Assembly: GCA_001399805.1 (NCBI GenBank)
Contig: LIHJ01000079.1
Span: forward strand, 1-46,097
DNA: 46,097 bases
Direction: 5' to 3'
DNA from: Candidatus Bathyarchaeota archaeon BA1
GTDB taxonomy: Archaea; Thermoproteota; Bathyarchaeia; Bathyarchaeales; Bathyarchaeaceae
Below the pieces are notes generated by a model. The model did not search any database, was not told where the DNA came from, and saw only the letters and a program-made list of their open reading frames with translations. Position 1 is the first letter of the stretch. Each line of letters opens with the position of its first letter. Of the stretch, positions 24,439 through 33,346 are shown one piece after another. A program made the position numbers and the translations under genes.

Positions 24439-26307
24439 TCATTGAGGCAAGCCTAATTCATGGAGCTTGGCCAGCTTTGGCTCCCCGTTTTTTTCATCCC
24501 AACCCATCATCTCATAAAATAACTTTATTGCTTCCCTGAGGTCGTCCCTTGAGATCTTTGCCCCTTCCCTTGGGCTGGACCTCAATGGGTTGAAGAACCG
24601 CTCGGGCAGCCAGTCATCCAGGCTGGTGAAACCCTCCCTTATGTTAAAGATCCTGGCTGAAATTAATGACCTCTCGGCAGCATTCATGAGTTCCAGGAGG
24701 CTTGTTTCCCATCCGGTCACCGCATTCACAATTTCAGTAAGATGGTTGACCTTAAACACGCCGACGGGATGAGGAAGGAACACGAATTTACATACGCAGA
24801 GGCAGTCCAGTAGGCTCCACCACAGGTGCAGATATTTAAATAGTCTCACTTTATCGGGCCCCAAGCTCAGCCTATCAACTGTCTCCAGAATTCCAAACGG
24901 TTCGATGTCCTTAACGCTTTTTTCGAAGGCTGGGTCGTGAGCAGCTTGTAGATGGTCCGCCCCTGAAGGGGATAGGGCATACTGCAGGGCCAGGCCTGTT
25001 TTTCCACGCGGTTCATGCAACGGTATCTCCTTGCCCTTTACATGTAACGCGTATCTTTCAGCCCCTTTGCCGATCTTCTCAGAGGCTCGCTTGACGCCCT
25101 CGGCCAAAACATCACCCAACCCTTCCCGCTTGGCAATCATCTCAGTCAGCTTGATCATGGCGTTTACATTCCCGAACTTGAGTTCCAGACCCTTTGTTTC
25201 ATCCCTTTTTATTATGCCATTCTCATAGCACTCCATGGCAAAGGCTATCACGCAACCCGTGCTGATCGTGTCTAAGCCATACGCATTACACAATTGATTG
25301 GCAAATGCCACTGAACTTATGTCACTGACCGCACATAAAGAGCCGAACGCAGCTATAGTTTCGTATTCGGGTCCACCGTAACTCGGGTCCGTCACATGAG
25401 GCTCAGCCCCCTTGACCACCCTTTTGCATCTGACTGGGCAGGCGAAGCACCCCTCGCTGTCGACAACTATTGTGTTCTTCATCTCCTCCCCTGATATCCT
25501 CTCGGCCTCTCCAAAGGTCCCCTCATTGAAGTTTCTGGTGGGCAGAATTCCATCGGCATTCAAGGGCAGAACAATCTCAGCTGTGCCATACTTGCTTCTG
25601 GCCACGGTTGGCAGGTATTTTCTCCAATTTTCACTAAACCATCTTGCAAACCCCCTCACTTTATCAAGATCCTTGCACTCAACTCTTTTACGTCCACGCA
25701 CGGCGATGGCCTTCAGGTTCTTGGATCCCATCACCGCGCCCAAGCCGCCCCTTCCATTGGCGAATTTCAGTTCATTCAGTATGCAAGCAAATCGAATGAG
25801 CTTCTCCCCAGCTGGACCGATTAATGCCACCCTAACTAATGGATCACCGATCTGCTCACGTATGGCTTCTTGAGCCTCCTTCGTGGTTTTACCCCAAACG
25901 TGAGAAGCGTCTTTTATTTCCGCTTCGCCATCATGGACCCATACGTAAACGGGCTTTTTGGACGCACCCTCAACTATGATGATGTCGAAACCGGCGAACT
26001 TCAGTTCAGGTCCCCAAAATCCCCCTGCCTCCGCTTCCCCGAACCCACCAGTTAAGGGGGATTTCGCTACAACACTGTATCTGCAAAATCCTGGTAAGGG
26101 TATGCCCGTTGTCACACTGGTCGCGAAAATCAGCTTGTTTTCAGGTCCCAAGGGATCCACTCGAGGCTTTAACTCCTTAAGAAGGAAATGCAGGGCTAAG
26201 CCCCTTCCGCCGAGATACTTTCTGAAAACCTTCTCATCTGATTCTTCAACTTTAAGATCATTGTCCGTTAAATCTACCCGCAACACCTTATTATTAAAGC
26301 CATACAT
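24439..26307 (-). CDS. aor: Tungsten/molybdenum aldehyde:ferredoxin oxidoreductase
   Basis: Oxidises aldehydes to acids and reduces ferredoxin, using a bis-pyranopterin W or Mo centre and one [4Fe-4S] cluster. The 622-residue protein has the full family layout: N-terminal domain with LGGRGLALHFLLKEL and FGEAEAGGFWGPELKFAG; GPAGEKLIRFACI; GGLGAVMGSKNLKAIAVRG; cluster cysteines CFACPVRC near residue 286; and a final Cys in the LDCLCVCKF region. No ferredoxin gene adjoins it, unlike the second AOR in this window, so the two probably differ in partner or substrate. A MoaD/ThiS-like gene lies upstream on the same strand. Confidence 0.93.
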   Translation of the reverse strand: MYGFNNKVLRVDLTDNDLKVEESDEKVFRKYLGGRGLALHFLLKELKPRVDPLGPENKLIFATSVTTGIPLPGFCRYSVVAKSPLTGGFGEAEAGGFWGPELKFAGFDIIIVEGASKKPVYVWVHDGEAEIKDASHVWGKTTKEAQEAIREQIGDPLVRVALIGPAGEKLIRFACILNELKFANGRGGLGAVMGSKNLKAIAVRGRKRVECKDLDKVRGFARWFSENWRKYLPTVARSKYGTAEIVLPLNADGILPTRNFNEGTFGEAERISGEEMKNTIVVDSEGCFACPVRCKRVVKGAEPHVTDPSYGGPEYETIAAFGSLCAVSDISSVAFANQLCNAYGLDTISTGCVIAFAMECYENGIIKRDETKGLELKFGNVNAMIKLTEMIAKREGLGDVLAEGVKRASEKIGKGAERYALHVKGKEIPLHEPRGKTGLALQYALSPSGADHLQAAHDPAFEKSVKDIEPFGILETVDRLSLGPDKVRLFKYLHLWWSLLDCLCVCKFVFLPHPVGVFKVNHLTEIVNAVTGWETSLLELMNAAERSLISARIFNIREGFTSLDDWLPERFFNPLRSSPREGAKISRDDLREAIKLFYEMMGWDEKNGEPKLAKLHELGLPQ

Positions 26308-26518
26308 TGATAGACCTCTATGCGATGCTCATGGTTAATTTGTTAGAATGAGGATAATGATTAATAAAATTTCATGTCTTGAAAGCATCAGGCGGCGTGG
26401 TTATTTGAGAGGAGACTCTAATGGCATCCGCTTAACCATGTTTGAATAAACAGTGAAATGCGATAAAAAGAGGACCAGTTAGCAAAGACGACATTTACAT
26501 TTATTGTCTAGTTATCCG

Positions 26519-26818
26519 TTATCCTCCGCTCATAAGTGACATTAAGATGATGTGGTCCCCTTCATTCAGCCTCGTTTCCACTCCATGAAGCTGGCCGGTC
26601 AAAACGCCATTCACTGTAACCACAAACCCATACTTGAGGTCTTTGAGGCCGGGTTCGAAGACCTCTCTTTGGAAGGGTTCGCCATAAACCTCAGCTATCC
26701 TATTCAGTAACTCGGATAGGAAGGTGCCCTCCCTGAGCTCGAACTCATCCTCCCTCCTCTGTATCAGGCTTCTGATGAAGCCCAGGTATTCCACCTTCAC
26801 CTTCATGGCCCGCACCAT
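26519..26818 (-). CDS. MoaD/ThiS-family sulfur carrier protein
   Basis: Ubiquitin-like beta-grasp protein of 99 residues ending in ...ILMSLMSGG, the C-terminal GlyGly that is adenylated and thiocarboxylated. The body has VKVEYLGFIRSLIQRREDEF, a helix FLSELLNRIAEVYGE and VVTVNGVLTGQLHGVETRLN. MoaD supplies sulfur to molybdopterin, which forms the W/Mo cofactor of AOR, and the next gene on this strand is an AOR. A MoaD-type role is therefore the best guess, with ThiS-like or tRNA-thiolation carriers as alternatives. ATG 26818 or 26806 may start it. Confidence 0.8.
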   Translation of the reverse strand: MVRAMKVKVEYLGFIRSLIQRREDEFELREGTFLSELLNRIAEVYGEPFQREVFEPGLKDLKYGFVVTVNGVLTGQLHGVETRLNEGDHIILMSLMSGG

Positions 26819-26922
26819 AGTAGATCATCGCAATTTTTATGCTTTCAAATTCAACCCGTATGTATTTTGAGGAAAATTAATATTTATTGGTTTCTAGACT
26901 TGAAGCGGAATTTGTTTTCAAG

Positions 26923-28158
26923 CTAATAGGTAACTGCCTTTGGGGGTTTGGCCCTCTTTTCTTCAAACTCCTTCTTAAGCTTCTCTAGGAGCCCTGGTCG
27001 CGAAAGGATATCTACGACCGTCATGGCAAGGGCTTTCACGGTTCTCATCAACGCCTCGTTGCCAAATTCAGACACCGCTGCCTCCGCGAACTCCTTGGAG
27101 TGACCTGGCAACTCCACGGGGCTTATGGGCATCGAAACCGTCGCAGACGGTACCACGAGGGAAACATTTCCATAATCCGTGGACCCTAAAGGACCCCTCA
27201 AGAGGGCCTCGACAGGGTCCTCCACAACCAAGCCGAGTTTCCTGAGGTTTCCCTCCAAAACTTCGGCTAAGGACTCGATTAACAAGATTTCCCTGTACAT
27301 CAACCCCGCGGGCGTGATTTCAACCTTGGTTCCGGTCGCAAGGGCGGCACCGAGGGCACAGTTTTTGAACTTCTCGGTAAGCTCATCCAAATACGTTAGA
27401 TCTGCGGCTCTCACAGACATGGCAGCCTCCACGTAGTCAGGAATCACGTTTGAGGCCTCTCCACCCTTAACAATGATCCCATGGATCCTCCCGTCCCTTC
27501 GCATGTGCTGCCTCAATGCATCTATGGCTTGGAACATGAGGCGCAGTCCATTTAATGCATTAACCCCCTTCCAAGGATCCGCGGCCGCGTGGGCGGTGTG
27601 CCCGAAAAACTGCACACGAAAGCTCCTTATGGCCAAGGCTTGTTTACGGGTTGCAGCTTTCTCACTACTGCTGGGGTGCATCGTTAAGACAACATCCACG
27701 TTATTGAAGGCGCCTTGGTTGGCCATGATGATCTTGCTTCCACGATAGGGTCCGTGGCCCTCCTCATCAGGCGTACCATAAAGCACAATTTCCCCGCCTA
27801 GGCGGTCAACGACCTTAGCCAAGGCTATGGCAGCGCCGTAGGTGGATGCGGCGATGATGTTGTGTCCACACCCGTGCCCAACGCCGGGGAGAGCATCGTA
27901 CTCAGCGAGGAGCCCGATCCGAGGCCCTGGTTTAGCGGCTCTATAAATGGCCTTGAAAGCGGTCCTCATGTTTAGAAACCCTTTCTCAACCTGGAAGCCG
28001 TGCTCAGCCAGCTTGGAGGTTAGCAGGTCACAAGCGAGGTATTCTTCGCTTCCCAGCTCAGGGTTTTCGTGCATCTGCCTACTAACCCGCAAGATCTCAT
28101 CTTTCAGGCGGTCCGCTTCCGCGCAAACCTCACTCTTAAACTCTTCAACAGCATCCAT
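26923..28158 (-). CDS. M20-family amidohydrolase / aminoacylase
   Basis: Zinc or manganese amidohydrolase of the M20D group (p-aminobenzoyl-glutamate or N-acyl-amino-acid hydrolase-like). From ATG 28158 the product has about 411 residues. Landmarks are RQMHENPELGSEEYLACDLL, AEYDALPGVGHGCGHNIIAA, YGTPDEEGHGPYRGSK, the dimerisation segment FFGHTAHAAADPWKGVNALN and STDYGNVSLVVPS with ELPGHSKEFAEAA. The metal-bridging GCGHN and PDEEG acidic residues are intact. The frame extends to 28254 without similarity, so I use the internal ATG. Likely role in amide or peptide breakdown. Confidence 0.9.
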   Translation of the reverse strand: MDAVEEFKSEVCAEADRLKDEILRVSRQMHENPELGSEEYLACDLLTSKLAEHGFQVEKGFLNMRTAFKAIYRAAKPGPRIGLLAEYDALPGVGHGCGHNIIAASTYGAAIALAKVVDRLGGEIVLYGTPDEEGHGPYRGSKIIMANQGAFNNVDVVLTMHPSSSEKAATRKQALAIRSFRVQFFGHTAHAAADPWKGVNALNGLRLMFQAIDALRQHMRRDGRIHGIIVKGGEASNVIPDYVEAAMSVRAADLTYLDELTEKFKNCALGAALATGTKVEITPAGLMYREILLIESLAEVLEGNLRKLGLVVEDPVEALLRGPLGSTDYGNVSLVVPSATVSMPISPVELPGHSKEFAEAAVSEFGNEALMRTVKALAMTVVDILSRPGLLEKLKKEFEEKRAKPPKAVTY

Positions 28159-28254
28159 GCGAACACACGCTCCAACATTACATCGCTTAAGGGTAATATA
28201 ATTTTCTGGCAAGCCACAGATTATTGAGGCTTTCGGCGCCGGGTTCTGGTGCAT

Positions 28255-28614
28255 CTTCGAGTGTCGAGTGGTGAGGTTTAAATACCATTTTGCTCACACT
28301 CTCCTTGCCGATATGTGGCTGTTCATAAAGCTGAATGGCTTGTGAACTTCGGGTGGAAAGCGTGGATAAAAGACATCCGAAGGGTTTTGGGGTGGGGGAG
28401 TCCACGCAAACCCAAGATGAGTGGGTGTGGTTCGCCCATAACAGCCCCTCACGTGTAGCCGTGAACCGACCCTTAAACAAGGCGGGTAGCAAAAGAGGGG
28501 AAGTTGAGTCCCGAAGATTCAACAGAACCAGACATGGTGATAAAGTTTAAATATTTATTTCCCTGCTCCGTTGGGGATCCTACCTTGATTTTTGAAACGA
28601 TAGAAAATTGGGAA
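28255..28614. other. Unassigned stretch, possibly transcribed
   Basis: GGTTTAAATACC at about 28271-28282 looks like a good TATA box reading to the right. It is followed by 200 bases that are unusually G-rich for this genome's intergenic DNA and contain a small hairpin near 28502-28525 (GTTGA...TTCAAC). A 71-residue frame (28335-28550) has no homologue I know. A second TATA-like GTTTAAATATTTA at 28546 serves the next gene. A non-coding RNA or the right end of an IS605-type element are both possible. Confidence 0.25.
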
Positions 28615-29034
28615 ATGTATTTGATTTTAGCACCGCTCCTCGTCAGCCTTACGCTTATATTTTCCTATTGGTGGATATTTTATGGAAAGGCTAAGTGGAG
28701 GAGGTTTTGGTTGGGGAGGAACGTATCCCGCTTGACTGAGCTGGCGAGGGTATTGGAGGAGCTTCGGGATGCGCTGGGACTAACCCCTGAGGAGCTTGAA
28801 GCCTTCTTAAAGGTTTTGAGAAAGGCGGATGATGTGGATCGAATCAAGTTTGTTGTCGGGGATGTAGAGATCAGCATTAGGAGATCGTGGTCCGTCCTCG
28901 GAAAGCGCCCCTTAATTCTAGAAATCACCCAGGAAAGCGAAGGGAAAAAGCAAACCGTTGAATATGACTTATCCGTCACAGAAACCAAAAAGTTCAAGTT
29001 TATCCAGGAAGACTGGAGAGAAAAATGGAAATAA
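28615..29034 (+). CDS. Membrane-anchored protein of unknown function
   Basis: From ATG 28615 the product has 139 residues: an N-terminal membrane helix (YLILAPLLVSLTLIFSYWWI), then a soluble part with ARVLEELRDALGLTPEELEA and FVVGDVEISIRRSWSVLGK. The frame opens earlier (TTG 28504, ATG 28534), but a TATA-like element at 28546-28558 would place transcription start after both, favouring 28615. The topology suggests a cytoplasmic domain tethered to the membrane. No family recognised. Confidence 0.5.
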   Translation: MYLILAPLLVSLTLIFSYWWIFYGKAKWRRFWLGRNVSRLTELARVLEELRDALGLTPEELEAFLKVLRKADDVDRIKFVVGDVEISIRRSWSVLGKRPLILEITQESEGKKQTVEYDLSVTETKKFKFIQEDWREKWK

Positions 29035-29041
29035 CAAAGCA

Positions 29042-29442
29042 TAGTGCAAACGATAGAAAAATTTAAAATAACGCGTGCAATACGGTTTTTGCAAAACTAT
29101 TTTTCCTCACAAAAAGAAGCTCGAATTACCTAAATAAGCTTCAATCTTTAATAAGAGAAAAATAAGATTAAAATTCACATGTGTTGTTTGGGCATGTCTT
29201 GCGGTAAAAAACTCTGTAAACTCTATACCGCTTTTCAAGTCTGGCTGTAAATATGTTAAGAAGGATGAACATAAAGTCTTAGCGATTAATGGCGTCAATG
29301 GGGCCAAAATGTCTATGTAAATTTAATAAAGAGCTTAAGGAACAGCTTTACGTAGGCACATTCTCATCGGTCTATTTAAAAAAATCAAATGACAGTTTGA
29401 AGACTCTTAAGAGAACACGAGAACAAAGCCAGACTACTCTAT
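29042..29442. other. Gene-free A+T-rich stretch
   Basis: No supported gene. Plus-strand fragments such as GCKYVKKDEHKVLAINGVNG (around 29240-29310) look faintly coding but have no start or family, so they may be debris. Confidence 0.3.
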
Positions 29443-29805
29443 TTACTTGTAATCTATGAAAATATCAAAGGTCCCCACACTGCCTGTTGGATAAAGGTCC
29501 ATGACAACCTTATCGGTTCTGTAAACTGTTTCCCTAAAGCTTACTGGAATCTCCCTTAACTCGCCATAAGCCTCTCTATAAGCTTCAACAACGCCATAGC
29601 CAAATGATGTGAAATCAATAACTCTAGCATATTCGATTGTTTGATCTAAATCATCCCCCTTAAGGTTGATTAAAGACTTTCTATCGCCCCAATGCAATTT
29701 TAGTGAGATTCCTTTGGGTTTTGGTGAAATATAGCGTGAGACTAACTCCTTTACAATTTCTCTAGGCCTTTTCTCTCTATCAGCATCCTTTTCCATTCGA
29801 ATCAA
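29443..29805 (-). CDS. Hypothetical protein
   Basis: A 120-residue soluble protein with a balanced composition: REIVKELVSRYISPKPKGIS, LKLHWGDRKSLINLKGDDLD, FTSFGYGVVEAYREAYGELR, and a C-terminus VVMDLYPTGSVGTFDIFIDY. Alternating beta-strands and a helix are likely. No family is recognised. ATG 29805 or 29796 is the start. It lies downstream of the UPF0175/DUF3368 pair on the same strand with a 94-base gap. Confidence 0.5.
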   Translation of the reverse strand: MIRMEKDADREKRPREIVKELVSRYISPKPKGISLKLHWGDRKSLINLKGDDLDQTIEYARVIDFTSFGYGVVEAYREAYGELREIPVSFRETVYRTDKVVMDLYPTGSVGTFDIFIDYK

Positions 29806-29899
29806 AAAATAAAAAGAAAAGTAGTAAGATGAGGTTTACCGATGCATAGATTTCGTTAATAAACTTAGTCTTAAACATGTCCTTTCATCATTCAAAATT

Positions 29900-30196
29900 T
29901 CATCTTATGCTATACGCTTTTTGTATGGCTTTCTCCCTTTGTCTCCTGCTCACATAGAGCCCCTGATTTATACAAGCATCTAAGATTTGGATGTATTCAT
30001 CAACAGACTTTATGTAATTGCCCCTCAAAGCATCGTGCAGGATTTCAGTGAACCATCTCGTTTCTACTCCATATTCCCTAGCAGCTTCAATCGCTTGTTT
30101 ATCGTTAGCCAGAAATACTCTTCCCAATTCCTTTGATAAGGCTATCGGGTAGGCTTCACCCAGACCTAAGCCCTTATCCATTAGGCTGTCTCTCAA
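29900..30196 (-). CDS. DUF3368 PIN-type protein, C-terminal part (other frame)
   Basis: Second half of a DUF3368 PIN-like toxin. KGLGLGEAYPIALSKELGRV and FLANDKQAIEAAREYGVETR match the G-E-A-x-x-I-A-L...D-K-x-A pattern of the family, followed by a helical tail ILDACINQGLYVSRRQREKA. The frame begins at TTG 30196, overlapping the stop of the N-terminal part as TTGA; joining requires a -1 shift. The two frames together make about 170 residues, the family's normal length. Either a single-base deletion or recoding. Confidence 0.65.
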   Translation of the reverse strand: MRDSLMDKGLGLGEAYPIALSKELGRVFLANDKQAIEAAREYGVETRWFTEILHDALRGNYIKSVDEYIQILDACINQGLYVSRRQREKAIQKAYSIR

Positions 30197-30420
30197 CTTA
30201 TGGAATCCCTTTCCTTAGGATCTTGAAGAATCATCCATTCTCGACGTGCCTGCGGGATCGAAAATATCTCGTCAGGGCTGAGAAGCCCACGAGTTTGTAG
30301 ATGGATTATGTCTTGCCAGACTGGAGAACAGATATAGATTCGCTCATAAACATCCCTCAAAATATCTAGCCTTTTAACCTTCACAAGATAGATTATGGGG
30401 GTTGTGTTGGATACGGCCAT
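30193..30420 (-). CDS. DUF3368 PIN-type protein, N-terminal part
   Basis: The first 75 residues of a toxin-like DUF3368 protein: VSNTTPIIYLVKVKRLDILR and DVYERIYICSPVWQDII carry the first PIN strand and helix. It ends with ERDSIS-stop, where the C-terminal half continues in the -1 frame. The ATG follows the UPF0175 antitoxin stop by one base. Alone this piece would lack half of the catalytic acidic residues. Confidence 0.65.
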   Translation of the reverse strand: MAVSNTTPIIYLVKVKRLDILRDVYERIYICSPVWQDIIHLQTRGLLSPDEIFSIPQARREWMILQDPKERDSIS

Positions 30421-30421
30421 G

Positions 30422-30658
30422 CTAGTCGTCTGGTCCTCTCAATGGGATCTTTGTCCTTCCCCTTATGTAATCAAACTCCGTGACGGGCAATCCAGCAACC
30501 TCAGCAGCCTTACCTAAGGAAACCCTGCCCTCCATATACAGCTCTAAGCCTAGCTTGATCTTCTTGGGCAAGGAGTCAAAATACTTCCAATCTATAGGCT
30601 CCAATGGGTCATCCTCATTGAGCCAATACCTCTTCATTTTCAAGGCCTCTTGAGCCAT
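30422..30658 (-). CDS. UPF0175-family antitoxin
   Basis: A 78-residue DNA-binding-type protein: KIKLGLELYMEGRVSLGKAA followed by EVAGLPVTEFDYIRGRTKIP. This is the UPF0175 signature of a short helix, then S-L-G-K-A-A-E-x-A-G-L. It is the expected antitoxin partner of DUF3368 and sits directly upstream, one base from the toxin ATG. Autoregulation is likely. Confidence 0.8.
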   Translation of the reverse strand: MAQEALKMKRYWLNEDDPLEPIDWKYFDSLPKKIKLGLELYMEGRVSLGKAAEVAGLPVTEFDYIRGRTKIPLRGPDD

Positions 30659-30798
30659 GCTCGCACCTTATCCTTTAGGTGCTTATACAACCTTAAATCC
30701 TTAATCCCTTAAATTTCTATGGCTCAAAGCATAGCCATCGAGAAAATCGAGCGCTCATCTCTCCATTTTCCTTACTTTTAATCTCCTCTGCAATTTTG

Positions 30799-31002
30799 TC
30801 AAAGTCTCATCTCCAATTCTTCTATTAGCTTAAAAGCATTGTAATCCGTCTTGATTTGTTGCTCAGGAAATAACTCAGCCAATTCCTTTAAAGAGGATTC
30901 GTTAAAAATTATACTCCTATACCATTTTAGGTTGTTGTAATCCACTTCGCCTTTTGCCTTAACAACCAGAAGCCTCCCAAGATTGACTTGACCCTTCCTC
31001 AT
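30799..31002 (-). CDS. Possible C-terminal continuation of the zinc-ribbon protein
   Basis: A 67-residue frame: VDYNNLKWYRSIIFNESSLK and ELAELFPEQQIKTDYNAFKL. It overlaps the end of the Cys-rich gene by 44 bases in another frame. The coding look of the sequence after the overlap suggests that both belong to one protein split by a frameshift, though a separate overlapping gene (ATG 31002) remains possible. Function unknown. Confidence 0.4.
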   Translation of the reverse strand: MRKGQVNLGRLLVVKAKGEVDYNNLKWYRSIIFNESSLKELAELFPEQQIKTDYNAFKLIEELEMRL

Positions 31003-31282
31003 GCCAAGCTAAGAGTTCAGCAGTATTTACTAAGGCATATTTTTTGCTCTTAACCTCGTAATAGCCTCTCCAAGGATCTGTGCTCCTCCATTTAACGGAG
31101 AAATCCCCATTCGTTTCACTAATAATGCAAGGAACATCATCCTTGCCATAAAAAACCTCAGCCATAGGTTCATCCTCAAAATAGCAATCTGCGCATAAAG
31201 GCTCGCCTTCAAATGTAGTTCCTACATCGCCAAAGTAAACTTCCGAATTTCTAATCCTCTTGTCACATATCGAACATCTCAC
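30959..31282 (-). CDS. Cys-rich zinc-ribbon protein
   Basis: A 107-residue product with two CxxC pairs close to the N-terminus (MRCSICDKRIRNSEVYFGD and PLCADCYFEDE), typical of a zinc ribbon. These are followed by a beta-rich part, CIISETNGDFSVKWRSTDPW and GYYEVKSKKYALVNTAELLA. The last 15 residues look out of frame. RBS-like GAGGTGG precedes the ATG. The role is unknown. Confidence 0.55.
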   Translation of the reverse strand: MRCSICDKRIRNSEVYFGDVGTTFEGEPLCADCYFEDEPMAEVFYGKDDVPCIISETNGDFSVKWRSTDPWRGYYEVKSKKYALVNTAELLAWHEEGSSQSWEASGC

Positions 31283-31405
31283 CGAACCACCTCAACAATC
31301 ATGAAAAAAGGAAACGATAGAAAATAGTTTTATTGATACTGAAAATACCATAATTGCCTAACTTTTTTAGAATAATTTTGCAATGACTTTTCGAGGAACA
31401 TAGAT

Positions 31406-31838
31406 GTGAACCTAACGGTATTGAATTTGGTTTTCGGGGCCGTAATAGCTCTCATAAGTGCGGTCATTGGCGCATTCATGTTATATTATCTCGGAGAGAG
31501 AGGTTTACGAGAAAGATCTTTAGAGGCATTGAAAGAAGAAATTCAAGACAATTTAGAGGTGCTGAACGTTCTTCAAAGCATTGTAAAAGAAAAGAAAGGG
31601 GGGTTGCCTCCTTTATATACTGATGCTTACATCTTTGCTAGAAGTTCTGGATTACTAACAAATTCATCTAAAGATACGCGAAATCAATTGGCAAAGATTT
31701 ATCTTGAATTCTCTTAATCAATTGTCTCTAGCTGGAACGTTTGGGCTCTTGGCTGTCGAGAGATGGGACGAGTTTTTGAGATGCGTTGAAAATCTCACTA
31801 AAGGAACAAGTGAATTGCTAACTCGCATTGGAAAATAA
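31406..31838 (+). pseudogene. Membrane-anchored coiled-coil protein, frameshifted near the 3' end
   Basis: From GTG 31406: a signal-anchor helix NLVFGAVIALISAVIGAFML, then a charged helix (RERSLEALKEEIQDNLEVLN) and TDAYIFARSSGLLTNSS. The frame stops at 31717 after KIYLEFS. The +1 frame from about 31700 continues LNSLNQLSLAGTFGLLAVER and ENLTKGTSELLTRIGK to a TAA at 31836. The continuity of the pattern indicates one gene with a single-base change. Family not recognised. Confidence 0.55.
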
Positions 31839-31904
31839 ATCAATCATACACATTAGAATTAACTCAATTTTTCTATGTCGTGTGGAAAAAGCTCAGGATC
31901 TCCA

Positions 31905-32360
31905 TTAATGAAGGTCCTTTTCCATGACCACATCATAACCCCATGGTTTTTCAATTTTTTCAGTTAATTTATAACCAAGCTTTTTGTAAAAGTTAACTGC
32001 CCAGCAGGCTTTTTCAGATGTGAGGAGCCATAGCCTCTTTAGGCCGATTTCCCTTGCTTTGAATTCTATATATGTAACTAGTGCGGTGCCAATCCTTTTC
32101 CTTTGATACTCTGGAAGTATGTAAACCCAACGAATTCTTCCGGTGTTTTCGCTTTGAACGTGCAAAGCTGATACCCCAACTATTCTACTTTCAAACCGAT
32201 AAACATAGAATGTCATCCTTTCAAAATCCCTTAGAAGCTCCTCAAGCGATAAAACTGGCTCTGTGAAATGCTCCTTCGGAATGATTTCTCTATACGCCTC
32301 GCGATTGCTTATGTTGATTACATGTAGAATATCATCATCTAAGGAAGCTTCTTCAATCAT
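31905..32360 (-). CDS. GNAT-family N-acetyltransferase
   Basis: Acetyl-CoA-dependent transferase, 151 residues. Motif A reads VYILPEYQRKRIGTALVTYI, with the pyrophosphate-binding Q-R-K-R-I-G-T-A sequence. Motif B region FYKKLGYKLTEKIEKPWGYD gives the C-terminal end of the fold. The substrate cannot be predicted. The gene stands alone; 32361-32762 show no gene. Confidence 0.85.
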   Translation of the reverse strand: MIEEASLDDDILHVINISNREAYREIIPKEHFTEPVLSLEELLRDFERMTFYVYRFESRIVGVSALHVQSENTGRIRWVYILPEYQRKRIGTALVTYIEFKAREIGLKRLWLLTSEKACWAVNFYKKLGYKLTEKIEKPWGYDVVMEKDLH

Positions 32361-32762
32361 TTCCGTACTCTAATAAAATCTACAACTAAATAAATAATTT
32401 AGCCAACTTCCTATGCCTAAGGAAAGGGGCTCAGTGTCTATAAAAGGAAGTAAATCTTAAGTGAGAGTGCAGAAAATTCTAAGCTAAGATCAACTTTCTA
32501 GCGCCCGGAATGCTGGTAAAAGTGAAACAATAGCGGTAACGGAGAATGGGATCTCATAATACAAATTGCCGTTGGAGTCGCTACAAATGCACTATACGAC
32601 TTCATAAAGTATTTCCATGAAAATCGAAATAAGTTTATTCCGCATATGGAAATACTTATTGGCGTGGGGAAATCTAAGACAGGGAAAAATCAACCCAAAC
32701 GTACTCTCAGTTACTTAATTTTTCTGTGTTTGATGAAGAATGGTTCAGGATACCAGTATGGA

Positions 32763-33260
32763 CTAAAAACGTAGCTTGTTGCTCTTGGTAACCTCGTAAT
32801 CAATTTGCTTCCGGAATGCAATAACTTCTTTAAACCTTTCCATCTCAGTTTCGCTCATAGCTCCCATAACAAAATAAGTTCCAACATTCTTTACTTCTGG
32901 AGGAATGCTAGTTGAATACTGAGTAATTAAAATAAATCCAACCGCTTTAATTCATTCGTCTCAGGCCAGCCTAGAGGCCTCTTCATAAATCTCTTGAAGA
33001 TAATCAGTAATGTCTAATCTTCTCAGCGTAAAATTCACTTGAAGTAAAGGATTTGGCTTTAGTCTATTAGCTAACGTTCCGTGAGGATCAAAAACAATAA
33101 CCTTAACTCCATTTGCTAATGCCTCATGAATGAGAATTAAGGATAGGAAACTTTTGCCCACGCGCGTTTTTCCGTAGATGATTGCATGAGATGTCAAAGT
33201 GTCCAGCGGAAAATAAACTCTCATCTTCTTAACTTTCTTTTTAATAACTGACTCAACCAC
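32763..33260 (-). pseudogene. HerA/VirB4-like ATPase with two in-frame stops and a large deletion
   Basis: In one continuous frame: a Walker A segment, SHAIIYGKTRVGKSFLSLIL; a Walker B segment, VKVIVFDPHGTLANRL; then EEASRLA-TGA-DE-TGA-IKAVGFILITQYSTSIPPEV and YFVMGAMSETEMERFKEVIA to the final stop. The VIVFDPHG and ITQ motifs are typical of HerA-like P-loop translocases. The central ~200 residues of a full HerA domain are absent. Both TGA codons would be CGA (Arg) by one transition each. A DNA-translocation or mobile-element gene in decay. Confidence 0.7.
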
Positions 33261-33346
33261 GTATGGGCACGATAAATTAATATTTATCTATTCTTATTTC
33301 ATATTCTCTTCAAACAGAGGAAATGTGATCCATTGGAGGAGTAGCG

